A stretch of DNA of 55,000 bases, taken from NCBI GenBank assembly GCA_963575745.1, contig CAUYUJ010019904.1:207501-262500 (forward strand), in the 5' to 3' direction. The DNA comes from Prorocentrum cordatum (Eukaryota > Sar > Dinophyceae > Prorocentrales > Prorocentraceae). Position 1 is the stretch's first letter. Each line of letters starts with the position of its first letter. A program made the position numbers and the translations under genes. Shown piece by piece: positions 1 to 8,990 of the stretch. The notes beneath the pieces were generated by a model. It was not told where the DNA came from. It saw only the letters and a program-made list of their open reading frames with translations, and did no database searches.

Positions 1-291
1 GCTACCAAAGTATGACTACACACGTATAGTGATGAGTGGTAGTATTGGTAGTGTTGTGAGTCCCCTCCTCCTCTTTTTTATTCGACCGTCCCAAACCGAC
101 AGCCTTAAAACTAACTCCCCCGTGTCGTACCACCAGGCGTGTCTGCAGGCGGGGGGGCGGGCGCTTCGATTGAAACTTCCTTACAACTCGCAAGGTCATA
201 GTGTCTAACTGCTGGCCAGATACAGATTCTCATCATGCGCATCTCGCCTTCACGCCACGCTCCTTCGTCTCAAAACGTCCAACGCTTACAC

Positions 292-705
292 GGATGGAGG
301 ACGGTACGTCTTCGAAATGTGGATATCGCCTTTGCGCCGCGCCCTTTCACCTGAAAGCTGCCAACAGTTGTAGATGGAGGCAGGTAGCTGTTGGTTGTTG
401 GGCTCTCGCCTGGGCCGTCCACTGAGCTTTCGCAAAGAGCAAACGGGTCGAGGGCGTGCCCGTTTCAAATGGAGCCCGTGCCTAAGACTAAGACATGCTG
501 CACGAATATAGGCTAAGCATTGTGCAGCAGCTACACAGATACCAGTTCCTTTTCAAAGCGAGAAGGTCGGTGGGCACTTCCTCGAGCTGGAATGCCTAAC
601 ATGGTCGCAGCCCGTGAAGCTCGAAGAATGGAGGGCGCATCCTTTCAAAATGGAGCTCCCGTCTTAAATTCTGTCCCACGGGGCGCTCGTCATTCAACGG
701 CAGCT
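292..705 (+). repeat. Repeat family A, diverged copies
   Basis: Three diverged copies share a pattern: GGATGGAGG, then a CTTTTCAAGATGGAGCTC-like stretch, then a GGC(A/C)CTTTCACCTG-like tail. They start near 292, 374 and 627. A fourth, clearer copy lies at 53,561-53,680. The copies differ by many substitutions and small indels. Short ORFs here are in no consistent frame and I read them as non-coding. Confidence 0.6.
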
Positions 706-781
706 TCACGCAGTGAAACACATCTGTGCAGGGACATGGGACGTGTATTGAAACAGCGTTTATACGTCCTGGTTTTGCGTT

Positions 782-1150
782 GGTCATCCTGCTCCTCCTC
801 CTCCGTTTCCTCTTCGTCCATCGCCTCCATGTCCTCCTCTTCCTCCTCCTCGTCCTCCTCCTATTCCTGCTCCTCCTCCTCCTTCTCCGCGTCGTCTCCG
901 TCCTAGTCCTCGTCATCGCCCTCGTCCTCGTCCTCTTCCTCCTCTACCCCCTCCTCCCCTTCCCCCTCCTCCTCCTGCTCTTCCTCTTCCTCCTCCTCCT
1001 CCTCCCCACCCTCGTATGTATATATATATATGTGTTTATATATATATATATATATGTATATATCCTCCTCCTCCTCCTCCTCCTCATCCTCCTCCTCCTC
1101 CTCCTCCTCCTCCTCCTCCTCCTCCTCCCCCTCGTCATCCTCCTCCCACC
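782..1150 (+). repeat. CTC/TCC microsatellite interrupted by a TA tract
   Basis: An imperfect CTC/TCC/GTC trinucleotide tract runs from about 782 to 1013. A TA-rich dinucleotide island (1,015-1,064) follows, then a cleaner TCC array (1,065-1,150). The tract gives Ser-, Pro- or Leu-rich ORFs on the plus strand and Arg-rich ORFs on the minus strand in every frame, so those ORFs are not genes. Confidence 0.95.
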
Positions 1151-1944
1151 CCCCCTGTCAACGATTCCTCCCCAGCTTGTCCATTTTTTCGGACGACCAT
1201 CCCCGCCCCTGGGATCAGAGGGGAATGAGCGGTGAAAGGGGGCGATGGAGCGAGGGAGCGGAGAAGAAGGAGTGAGAGGAACGGAGGGAGGGACGGCACG
1301 GGAGCACAGGGATCTGCAAGACGAGGAAAGAGCAGGAGGAGGCACGCGCGCGGAGGGTACCGCATGAAGAAATACAGAACAACGAGCATGCAGCTCCCCA
1401 TCACCTCGGAAATCGCCACGGAAAGACCAATGTTCCTGGTTGGCTCCCCCGTAGCGGGCCTGCGACGCCTGCTACTTCGCGATGAACATGAATACGGTTG
1501 CAGATGGGTGTGAAACCGTCAGGGCGGGAGTCGTTTTGAGTATGGGTGAACCTGAACCTCGGTGAATCCGAGCGCGCGCAAGCCTGAGTGTAACTGTGCG
1601 TCAGCGCAGGTGAACATGAGTATGGGCGAATCGGAATGTGAACGACTCTAGATATGAATGTGTATAAGCTCGAATGTTTCTGCAAAGGGGTGAGTCTGAC
1701 TGTAGGTGAGATGCGACTGGGGGAGGGATCGGGCTGGACGCGAGGAGGAGGATGTGGCAGCACGCAGATAACAATAGCAGCATACCTCAGATATGGAAAG
1801 CAATCGTCACATTCTTTGGACGTGGCAAACAATATGCACGACAGCCCGCGTTGAATCTTGTTCGGGTTCATCGGGGGCAGATTCGGACGTCCTCGGGACT
1901 TCATGAGCGGTTGTCTCTGCCAGCAGCGTAGCGCTTACGAAAAA
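1151..1944. other. No recognised gene
   Basis: Mixed sequence without a reading frame I recognise. Between about 1,535 and 1,650 loosely repeated words (GAGTATGGGTGAA, CCTGAGTGTAA) suggest a decayed short tandem repeat. A 167-codon minus-strand ORF (1,401-1,904) has no recognisable motif. Confidence 0.4.
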
Positions 1945-2095
1945 GCTCGAGTCTACGCAATGAGGCTCGAGGAGGAGGGGAGGCGGCAGCGGGTTCAAAT
2001 GACGATGGCACTGTTGCCTTGGCGCTCGATGCGCCACGCGGCGTCATGGCCTCCTTCCACCGCGCGAAACGGGCCTCCCACGCCGCGCCACTGCG
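1945..2095 (+). repeat. Repeat family B, copy 1
   Basis: About 150 bp matching 2,345-2,505. Shared blocks include GAGGCTCGAGGAGGAGGGGA, GGCGGCAGCGG, a GATGCGCCACGCGGCGTCAT-like stretch and CACGCGAA(A/G)CGGGCCTCC. The minus-strand translations of the two copies also align (AAASPPPRASL in both). I cannot tell whether that reflects old coding sequence or simply DNA homology. A weaker partial match is at 11,454-11,500. Confidence 0.7.
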
Positions 2096-2344
2096 GGGGC
2101 GACGGCGGAGACCTGCCGAGCACGGGGTGGGTGGTGGACCCTGCTGGGCCCCCAAAGGGCGGCCCGGCTTGGCCCCCCAAAAAATAGGACCCCCAGTGGG
2201 GTGGCGGGAGGGGGAGAGAGAAAAAGAGAGAGAGATAGAGCAGAGGCAAGAGGAAAGAAGCAAGAGGCAAGTGGCAACGGGTAAGAGCAAGTGAGAGGGA
2301 GCCCGCATATCTCTGAAGGCTGATAATGCCTAGCGGTTACATCA

Positions 2345-2505
2345 AAAAGCTAGCACGAACGGAACAACTCGCACCTACACAGTGAGGCTCGAGGAGGAGG
2401 GGAGGCGGCAGCGGTGTCAGATGAAGATGGCCATACTGTCATGCCACAGAATGCGCCATGCTGCGTCATAGATTCCGTCCACCACGCGAAGCGGGCCTCC
2501 GCCGC
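2345..2505 (+). repeat. Repeat family B, copy 2
   Basis: Second copy of the repeat at 1,945-2,095, about 400 bp downstream in the same orientation. It begins with CAACTCGCACCTACAC, a block also seen near 11,457. The two copies have diverged by substitutions and small indels. Confidence 0.7.
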
Positions 2506-3380
2506 CCCTTTCAGCAAATCGTCGTGGATCTCCACGGCGACGTCTGAGGGCAGTCACGCGCTGCAGCGCCCCCGGCCTCTGGCGAGGCAACACTGCACCA
2601 CGTGCAAAGGGAGGCTGCGAGGGCTGGCACCAGCATCGAATTCCTGATGCCACTGATGTCCCGCAGCTGGCCGCACCGACGCCTCCTGACGCCTGGCGCG
2701 GCGGCGCCGGCGCCTGCTGAGCCAACGGGCGCCTGGCGCGTGCGCGTGCGAAGCGTTTGGGGCAGGCCACGGCAATGTCCTCGCGCTTGGCTGGGCCGCT
2801 CCTCCGATGTAGCGCATCCCCAGCTGGCGGCTGCGTGCTCGCCGTCGCCCGCCGGGCGCAGGCGCCTGCGGCCTGGCCGTTGGCTTGCCTAGCCGCCTGG
2901 TCAGGCGCAAGCGCCTTCCTGAGGCGTGGTGCCAACCCCGCAGAGGGCCCGGACATTTGGGCCTGCTGGGCGTATGCGCCCCTTCTCCTTGACGGCGGAG
3001 GCGACCCCGTAAGGGGCCCAGGTATTGGAATTTAGGCCGCCCGCCTGGCTTCGTCGCCGCGCCTGAAACCCTTCGTCGCGTGGCCGTACCTCGTTCCGTT
3101 GTAGTGCACAGGCCCCTGGACGCCCGCGTCGAGGAAAAGCTTCCCCGGGCGCCTCCCACGCCGCCAGGCTGCCTCCCTGGGCTCCTCGTCCTCTGTGATC
3201 CTCCGCCTGCCGCCTGTCTCGACAGTCCGGCTGCGGTGCCTCCCCAGGAGGTCGCACGCTCCTCCGATGGCCACCGCCATCGCCAGGCCCAGTGGGGCGC
3301 CGGGAGGAGGAGGGGCAAAAAGAAAACGGTAGGGAGGGACCAAGAAAGGAAGGGGGAGGAGGCTCCAGGAATCACCCTCC
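2506..3380. other. GC-rich DNA, no recognised gene
   Basis: Very GC-rich, with many GCGCCTG/CAGGCGC words between 2,690 and 2,960. Overlapping ORFs in several frames on both strands (up to 342 codons, minus strand 2,554-3,582) follow from the scarcity of stop codons. None has a recognisable domain. Confidence 0.5.
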
Positions 3381-3600
3381 AGCAACCTCGAGACTTCCTC
3401 TGGCCCCCAGACCTCCAGAAGGACGTCCATAGGCCCCCGAGGGGTCCAAAACAAGGCCCCAGAGGCTCCAGAGAGGTCCCCATGAGACTTTTAAGCGAAC
3501 TCCTGGGCACCTCGGAGAGAATCCCAAAACACCCAAAGAGGCAAAGAACCAACCGTGCAACGCTACAACCGTTCCACGCCACTGAATTGGCACGCGGCTT
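3380..3600 (+). repeat. Degenerate CCAGAGG/CCCCGAGG repeat
   Basis: Short degenerate words such as CCCCAGAGGCTCCAGAGAGG recur. The style resembles the CCAAGA arrays at 14,540-15,110 and 50,820-51,180 and the short stretch at 43,260-43,380. The relationship is suggestive only. Confidence 0.35.
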
Positions 3601-4800
3601 CCGCGAGCGCGGTGGCGAATGTCCGGGGCAATCAGACTGGGCAGCTTTGAAGCATCCAGGCAGTCTCCTAGAACTCTGGTGACTGGGAAAGTAAGTGGAA
3701 GAAGGTCAGACATTAGAAGGGGCCTGAAACACGCCCGCGTGGATATTGTTCTACAGGGGCGGAAAATAGATCCCCCTGTAGGTGACAAGTTCGGGCGGTC
3801 AGCGAGCAGCGACAGCAGAGACAACACAAGTGAACGTGCAAGAAACACATAAGATGGCGATCAAGAGCATCAAACGCAACAGTAGGATCACTAACTTACC
3901 TCAACTAACATAGTAGGATCACTGGATAGTGTGTCTGCCAGGAAACTACCATGAAACACATTAACCTACAAGCCAAATGTCAACAAGTTAAAGGCATGGG
4001 AATGTACAAAAAGCACCGATCATCAAATGTCAATGTAGAAATAATGGGCATTCTATCACATGGGGCTGCCAAGAAACTCTGCCCATGGATCATACAAACA
4101 AGAACATGGAACGCGTGATGTTCCCTAAAAACACGGAGCATGACCATGTATAAACGCCCGACCACAAGAGCATGGCCATGTATAAACGTCCGACCACACT
4201 CACAAAGTATCGACCCCATAGAACAGCCCCCACCGCTAGGACGTAGTACCCCGATAACACCCGAGGGCGGCCCGGAAATAAAAACAAGTGAAATGTGCTG
4301 AAGGGCAATATATGCTGCTATCGTGTGGTCGAGGTTAATTGGGGCGTCCTTACAGGTGGGGGGGGGGGCCTGCGGCTCAGTAGGAACAGCAGTGTGCGAC
4401 TGGAGATAAGAATCTGCACACCTTCTGGGGGCACGGAGTGGCGAATACCATCTCCTGCGCGGTGCCCAGACATCTGACGTCGTGATTTTGCGCAACGCTG
4501 CTCCCCAAAGGTACGGGCAATTTAATCCGGAGTCGTTCCTGGGGATTGGGGTCTGGCAAGGACCCCCGAAGGCCGAAAACTACAAACGAACATGTCTTGA
4601 TTGCTCATGACGCGGAAGCGCATGCGTGTGTTAGGGGGAGGGGCGGCGGAAGGGACAGGGGCAAGGACGGAGGGGGGGCGGAGGGGGGAGGGCGAGAAAA
4701 GGGGCTCGATAACTGGCTATATTAGGGGGCAAACAAACCTACCTCGTTTTTGACCACCCTCGCTTCCAAGAGATACCAAGCGATGCCCAACTACGGCATG
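3601..4800. other. Lower-GC DNA with one unrecognised ORF and a 32-bp duplication
   Basis: This stretch is less GC-rich than its surroundings. A 171-codon ORF on the minus strand (3,980-4,495) has no motif I know. A 31-bp sequence is tandemly duplicated with period 32 (4,136-4,166 and 4,168-4,198; shared core CCATGTATAAACG). That duplication lies inside the ORF and shifts its frame, which argues against coding. Confidence 0.45.
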
Positions 4801-5047
4801 TACTGGTCAGGCCGCTTGACGAGGAGGCGTATGGTATGACTTGGTTTTGCCTGGAAGCGAAAGCGGGGTAGGTAATTCACGCTCTGATATATCTAATCCC
4901 ACCAGCCCTCTGGGCGTAGGTGGGCTAATGATGCTTGTCCCTTCTCTTCCAAACCCCTCCTCGTCGGGGAGGTGGACCCTCCCCCTCCCCTCTCGGAGTT
5001 TGTTTTTTCTGTGGGGGGCCGCCAGGTGTAAGAGCTGCGCTCTTTTT

Positions 5048-5110
5048 GTCCCGTAAACTGTTTTACAGACGACGCCTGGCAAAGGATGGTTTTGGCAAGA
5101 TGCACTGGCC
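5048..5110 (+). repeat. Repeat family C, copy 1
   Basis: Matches 5,348-5,412: both read GTRAACTG, then AGACGACGC(C/T)TGGCAAA, then GATGCAC(T)GG, with scattered mismatches. Copy 1 lies just upstream of the SINE-like repeat at 5,162-5,304 and copy 2 just downstream of it. Confidence 0.65.
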
Positions 5111-5161
5111 TCTGCACAGAGGAATCATGGAGGCTGCGGGCTGGCCTTCGGAGCCACAAAC

Positions 5162-5304
5162 ACTACTGAGCTCTGCTGCGTCCTGTGCCAGAAGACCGAT
5201 TTAGCTCAAGAAGGCAGGGGGTTCAAAGCCGAAATCGGGCACCGCTTTAGCGCCACCCCACCCCCCCTGGCGGGTTAAATTCTGAAGCGTTCGGTGAAAC
5301 GGAT
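5162..5304 (+). mobile_element. SINE-like dispersed repeat, copy 1
   Basis: About 143 bp matching 14,388-14,526. Both copies begin ACTACTGAGCTCTGCTGCGT and end in GGCGGG(T/C)TAAATTCTG followed by CGGTGAAACGGATG. Within it TTAGCTCAAGAAGG resembles a pol III A box and GGGTTCAAAGCC a B box, but they are only a few bases apart, closer than in a real tRNA. The same TTTAGCTCAAG block also resembles the 3' half of the dinoflagellate spliced leader. That it is a short retroposon is my inference; the two-copy homology is seen directly. Confidence 0.6.
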
Positions 5305-5347
5305 GTGTGTCGTGTAAGACGGTTGGACAACGAATCCGCGTTCTTTG

Positions 5348-5412
5348 TTTCTAGTGAACTGCTTGATAGACGACGCTTGGCAAAGAATGGCTTCTGCAGG
5401 ACGGATGCACGG
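5348..5412 (+). repeat. Repeat family C, copy 2
   Basis: Second copy of the repeat at 5,048-5,110, same orientation, carrying TAGACGACGCTTGGCAAA. The two copies bracket the SINE-like repeat. This could be a target duplication, but the copies have diverged too far to say so. Confidence 0.6.
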
Positions 5413-5511
5413 TCCATCAACAGCACGAGCCCAAATCCCACCAACAAGCATAGTGTTGGTCTAGCCGCGCATCAACATCCATTTACGAAAGACAATTTTG
5501 TTCACAATGAT

Positions 5512-6217
5512 TTACGAGAACATGGAGGCCAACTGGGCACAGATGGCATCGAGGTAGGCAGCCTTCTGCCCAGTACGAAACTGCACAGCCCCTTGTTCCT
5601 TGCCAGACAACTCGAGATTCGGCTGCAGGGTGATATCGCAAAGGCCAGAGCCGTGGCATTTCATGTTCAAGAACGCGGGCGACGGGCGGCAATACAGAAA
5701 ATGAAACTTCGTGCGAGCCCTGAACGGGCGTCTGGCGGCGCACTGATCGACGATAGCTTCGTGAAAAAAAAGAGGTTTGTCTACGAATTTTGTCTCAAAG
5801 TTGCCAAAGCCAGCTGTTCCCCGGATTCTCTTCGCCAGTAGGGATGCCGAATTTACTAACGAGTTCCCACGCCTGCCCAGCGCGGGCCGCAAGAAGGTTG
5901 CCACGATACAGCTTAGCCTGGTCGCCTGCAGGCACATTAGGAAAGCCGAAAAGGTGAGTGCCGTCGCGCAGGCGCCTCGGCATGCGTGAGTCGGGCCCGC
6001 CGCGCCGCGCCTGCGAGAGTGTCTCGCACGGCGTGCCCATGAAAAGTGGCCTAATCTTGTCACTCACAAGCCAGCCGCGCAGCGCGGCCCAAGGGCCCGG
6101 TTGAGTAAGATCGAACTCCAGACCACGCAAGACATCCCACTCGATCCCAGCGTGCCCAGCCCAGCGGAGATGCCGCGACAGGTTGCCAGAGCCGCTGACG
6201 AGCTCGATGAAGACCCT
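5512..6217 (-). pseudogene. C5 cytosine-methyltransferase-like domain of the retroelement
   Basis: If functional, such a domain would transfer a methyl group from S-adenosylmethionine to cytosine. FIELVSGSGNLS (near 6,175-6,210) fits motif I, the AdoMet-binding loop. MGTPCETLSQARRG contains a Cys (codon 6,026-6,028) where the PC catalytic loop of motif IV is expected. GEENPGNSWLW (ENP near 5,822-5,830) fits motif VI, normally ENV. The first frame stops at 5,795. Recognisable sequence continues in another frame down to 5,512 (DQC, a KCHG-like Cys block, then a C-terminal helix ending AICAQLASMF), so there is one frameshift near 5,800-5,830. The motif order and the Cys point to the C5 family, not to N6-adenine methylases (DPPY). 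No target-recognition domain is evident. Reports of cytosine methyltransferases inside dinoflagellate retrotransposons make the call plausible. Confidence 0.72.
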
Positions 6218-6240
6218 GGAGTCGCGGCCGCGGCAACTCT

Positions 6241-7160
6241 TCACCGCCGCGTCGAGAACTGCCTGCGGGCGCCGTCGAGCCCGGCGGCGAGACGCTTGAT
6301 GACCTGCCGCTGGCTTGCAGGGATCCTCACCCACTCGATGGCCGCGCGCCCTTGCTCGTCGCACCGGCGCGCGCTGTTGAAGGCGCGCCAATGTCCGCGC
6401 TGCTGCGCTTCCGTCGGCGCGCGGCAGCCCAGCAGGCGGTCGCGGCTGGCGCCGCCGTGCCGGAGGCTGTAGAGCGCACCAGCTAAACAGCTCGCTCCCG
6501 CAGCATCGAGCGCCAGGCCGAAGCGCAGCAGCAGGCGGTTGCAATCGAAATCCCACGGCGGGCGCCAGCGGCCTGGGCGGGAGTCGCGCGGGCGCGCCAT
6601 GGCCCGCGCCAGGGCCTGCTGTCGGGGGAGGCCCAGCACCGCCGCGCGGCCCATCTCTCCGGTCTTGCCCGGCTGGCCCAGCTCCGCCGCGCGCGCGACC
6701 ACTAACGCGCGCGCTCCGGGGGCGTCGGCCAAGCAAAAGGGGCCCGTGATCTGAGCGGTTCGAAGGGCCAGCGCCTCCGAGGGTCGCAAATAGCTCCCCA
6801 CGCCATCGCCTTGGAGCCAGGCAGCAGCTGCTCGGACCACCAGATCGGGCAAGCGGGGGCGCGAGCCCGGCAGCTGCAGGCGCTTCCAGCCCGCCAGCGC
6901 GCGGGCTAGCTGCGGGAAGAACCTTCGCAGGGGCGCGACGTGGAATTGCGCGGGGCCGACCCGCGCGGCAGTCGCCCGCGCCACGCCCCGGTCCAAGGCC
7001 CACAGCAGGAAGCCCGCCAGCGTCGCGCCCCACGCGGGCGCCGGCTAGTCGGGCGGGGCGTCTATCATGAGCCAGCCTGTCAGCCGCTGCAACACATGGA
7101 GGTAGAGCACCTGCGTGGACGGCCGCGCCTTGTGGGCCGCCAGGAAGCCCTGGCGCGGCA
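6241..7160 (-). pseudogene. Tyrosine recombinase of the retroelement, catalytic Tyr apparently lost
   Basis: This enzyme would integrate the element's DNA by strand exchange through a covalent phosphotyrosine. The N-terminal helical region (around 7,045-7,160, with YLHVLQRLTGWLM) is in one frame. The catalytic half (6,241-6,996) is in another. SYLRPSEALAL matches the first Arg motif. YSLRHGGASRDRL matches the His-containing box, followed by QQRGHW, the conserved Gly/His-Trp segment. About 14 residues on, the expected Tyr appears to be Cys in SARRCDEQGRA (codon TGC, 6,361-6,363); a single transition would give TAC. Very similar sequences recur in dinoflagellate predicted proteins as RHGGAS-GxW-RY, which supports the alignment, though I am relying on memory for it. 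The lost Tyr and the frameshift mark a dead copy. Confidence 0.72.
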
Positions 7161-7429
7161 GCGAGCGGGCCCGCTCCTGGGCGAAAGGCGGCGCTGGCTG
7201 CGCCCTGATCCCTGCTGGTGCGCCACCACCAGCGGCTCGCATCTGGGTCTGCGAAGCGCCTGCCGGCGCCGACGTAGGCGGCCGCCCGCAAGGCGGAGTC
7301 GCCTGCAGCGCGCGCGACTCCACGAGCCCGGCGCGGTCGCGGCCAAGCCCGTCGGCGCGCTTGGGCCAGGGCGGTTCCGGGCCGGGCGTCTGGGCCCGTC
7401 TGGAAGGCCCATGTGCCTGATTAAGTTCC

Positions 7430-8180
7430 GAAGGGATCCACCCGCGCGCCACCTTGAAGTTGCACGCGACGGAGATGGCAAAGGCGCAGCGGCAGCCCGA
7501 CAAGAAGCCGAGATCTGACGCTCGACACTCCTCACGCGCGCAAATCATGGACACGTTGCCCCCGAGGCCGAGGAAGCAGCCCGTGGCGTCGTGAATTGCG
7601 AGCGGCGTGGCGGAGCCAGTAGAGCCCCGCGGAGCTCTCCAGCCGGTGGATGGTGGGTGCTACGCCGCCTCCACCTGCTGGCCACGGCCGCGGCCCAGAC
7701 CGAGTCGCGCAGCGCTCGGCGCTCACCTCCGCGAAGCCCGCCGCGCGGCCCAGCAGCAGCGCCGCCGGATCGGAAAGCTCGATCGCGTCGGCGGCGAGGT
7801 CGGCATCCCTCGGGGCAACCAGCGACGCCAGGGCCCCGCGAAAGCGTAGCTTCCCTGGCTGCCCCCCGGCGGACTGCGCGTCGCTGAGGGGCCAGTGCGC
7901 CGCGCGAACGCCCGCGCCCCGCGGCGAGGCGTCGAAGACCCCCGCCTCTGGGTGCCATGGCCTCTTCATGTCAGCGAACACTGTGGGAAACAGCGCCTGC
8001 GCCAACTTGAGCTCCCGCTGGCAGCTGGCCCACAGCGGCTGCGACTTGTCGCGAGACGCCCCGATGCAAACGTAGACAGAGCTGAGGAGGGCCTCCCGCG
8101 GGAGTAGAAACAAGGCCGCCAAATTCCCCACGAGCCTCTCGAGCTGCTGGCCTGCGAGGCACCGGCCAGACTCGCGCAAG
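7430..8180 (-). pseudogene. RT thumb and RNase H region of the retroelement
   Basis: RNase H would remove the RNA template after first-strand synthesis. The 215-codon minus frame 8,179-7,532 contains LERLVGNLAALFLLPRE and YVCIGASRDKSQPLWASCQR, which I recognise as the connection between RT and RNase H in this dinoflagellate family. VFDASPRGAGV follows, holding the first RNase H Asp with its Ser-Gly context. The domain end is in another frame (7,045-7,554): RGWIPSELNQAHGPSR near 7,400-7,440, equivalent to the W-(I/V)-P-S-x-x-N-x-A-D-x-x-S-R signature at the end of RNase H in DIRS and related elements, with the usual Asp changed to His. The middle of the domain is too degraded to place the Glu and second Asp. 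Confidence 0.7.
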
Positions 8181-8269
8181 TGCTGGATGCAGCCATGCGC
8201 CCTCCAAAACTTCTTGGCCGCGGGCCGCCACCTCCCCGCTTCGAGTCAAGCACGAAGCCTGGGAGCACG

Positions 8270-8990
8270 TCGCCCATGTCGAGGGGCGCTTGCACCCCCA
8301 TCGCTGGTGAACTTCTGCGGCGCGTCATCACCGCCCGATTCGCCACGGCGCAGACCGTGCAGATGGCGGCGAAAATGTCCGCGTGCAGGACCTTGGCCGC
8401 GTCGGAGCCTCCTGCCGTGACGGACCCAGGACGTCTGTCCATCGATCAGCCAGCCGCTGTCCGGGGATAACGAGGCCAACGCATTCAGGTGGGCCGACTG
8501 CACGAAGTGGGCGGCCCAATTTCGCCACCTGGGCGCGACTCGCACGCGGAAGGCGGTCCGCGGCCGCGACGCGCTGCCCGGGCCAAGGGCCGAAAGAAGG
8601 CGGGCTGGGAGCATCCGAGTCGCCGCGCTCGGCAGGCAGAAAAAGCGCCCAGCCCAGTCCGGCGGCAAGTGCTGGCTATAACGCGCCTCCACGTCGCCGG
8701 GGGGCAAGTGCACCTCCTCGCCGGGGCCGCGCTCCAAGCTGCCGAAGGCGTCGCCGGAGGCCAACGAGGTGTGGCCCGGCGCCCTGAAGTGGCAATTCGC
8801 CCTCCAGACGTCGAACATGAGTCTCAACTTGTCGCCCCTGCGCAGCGCGAAGAAAGCGCTGGTCTCCTCGCGCCGCTGCAAGTTGTCATCCGGAACTTCC
8901 ACGATCTCTGCGTCGTAGAGCTCCTGCAAGAACCATCCGTAGTCAATGCCCCGCTGAAGCAGCTTGCTGCCCGCGTCGGCGCCACCGCGC
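8270..8990 (-). pseudogene. Reverse transcriptase domain of the retroelement, active site degraded
   Basis: The N-terminal palm and fingers are clear in the long minus frame 9,370-8,246. DNLQRREETSAFFALRRG is followed by DKLRLMFDVWRANCHFR (the K-x-R-L-x-x-D core), HTSLASGDAFGSLE, then PPGDVEARYSQHLPPDW where the first catalytic Asp is expected, and FFCLP. Later parts shift frame: RNWAAHFVQSAHLNALAS corresponds to the W-A-x-H-F-x-Q segment. In the frame ending at 7,966, LHADIFAAICT sits where this family has YVDN or YxDD, so the Y-x-D-D box is lost. LDMGDVLPGFVLD matches the following primer-grip region. Only the part of the long ORF downstream of about 8,990 is homologous; its first 125 codons are probably antisense to plus-strand relics. 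Confidence 0.75.

Larger units (their letters stand above)
5512..8990 (-). mobile_element. Decayed tyrosine-recombinase retroelement (RT, RNase H, YR, C5-MTase-like)
   Basis: Reading the minus strand from 8,990 to 5,512, the domains appear in the order RT, RT thumb/RNase H, tyrosine recombinase, C5-methyltransferase-like. They are spread over different frames with frameshifts between blocks. The RT and recombinase combination is the hallmark of DIRS-type retroelements, which integrate with a tyrosine recombinase instead of a DDE integrase. Classical DIRS elements carry a Dam-like N6-adenine methylase; here the last domain has C5-type motifs and follows the recombinase. No terminal repeats were found. 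The upstream edge lies near 8,990, where the coding-like strand switches to plus. A matching gag-like region lies at 12,450-13,960 on the other strand, so this locus may be rearranged. The copy is almost certainly inactive. Confidence 0.8.

Noticed and set aside
2554-3582. 342-codon minus ORF as a gene
   Set aside because: Composition is Arg/Pro/Ala/Gly noise typical of GC-rich DNA, with no motif and equally long frames on both strands.
5795-7291. Whole 498-codon minus ORF as one protein
   Set aside because: Only its last 140 codons carry the MTase-like motifs. Across the recombinase region the conserved residues are in another frame, so the first part of this ORF is out of frame.
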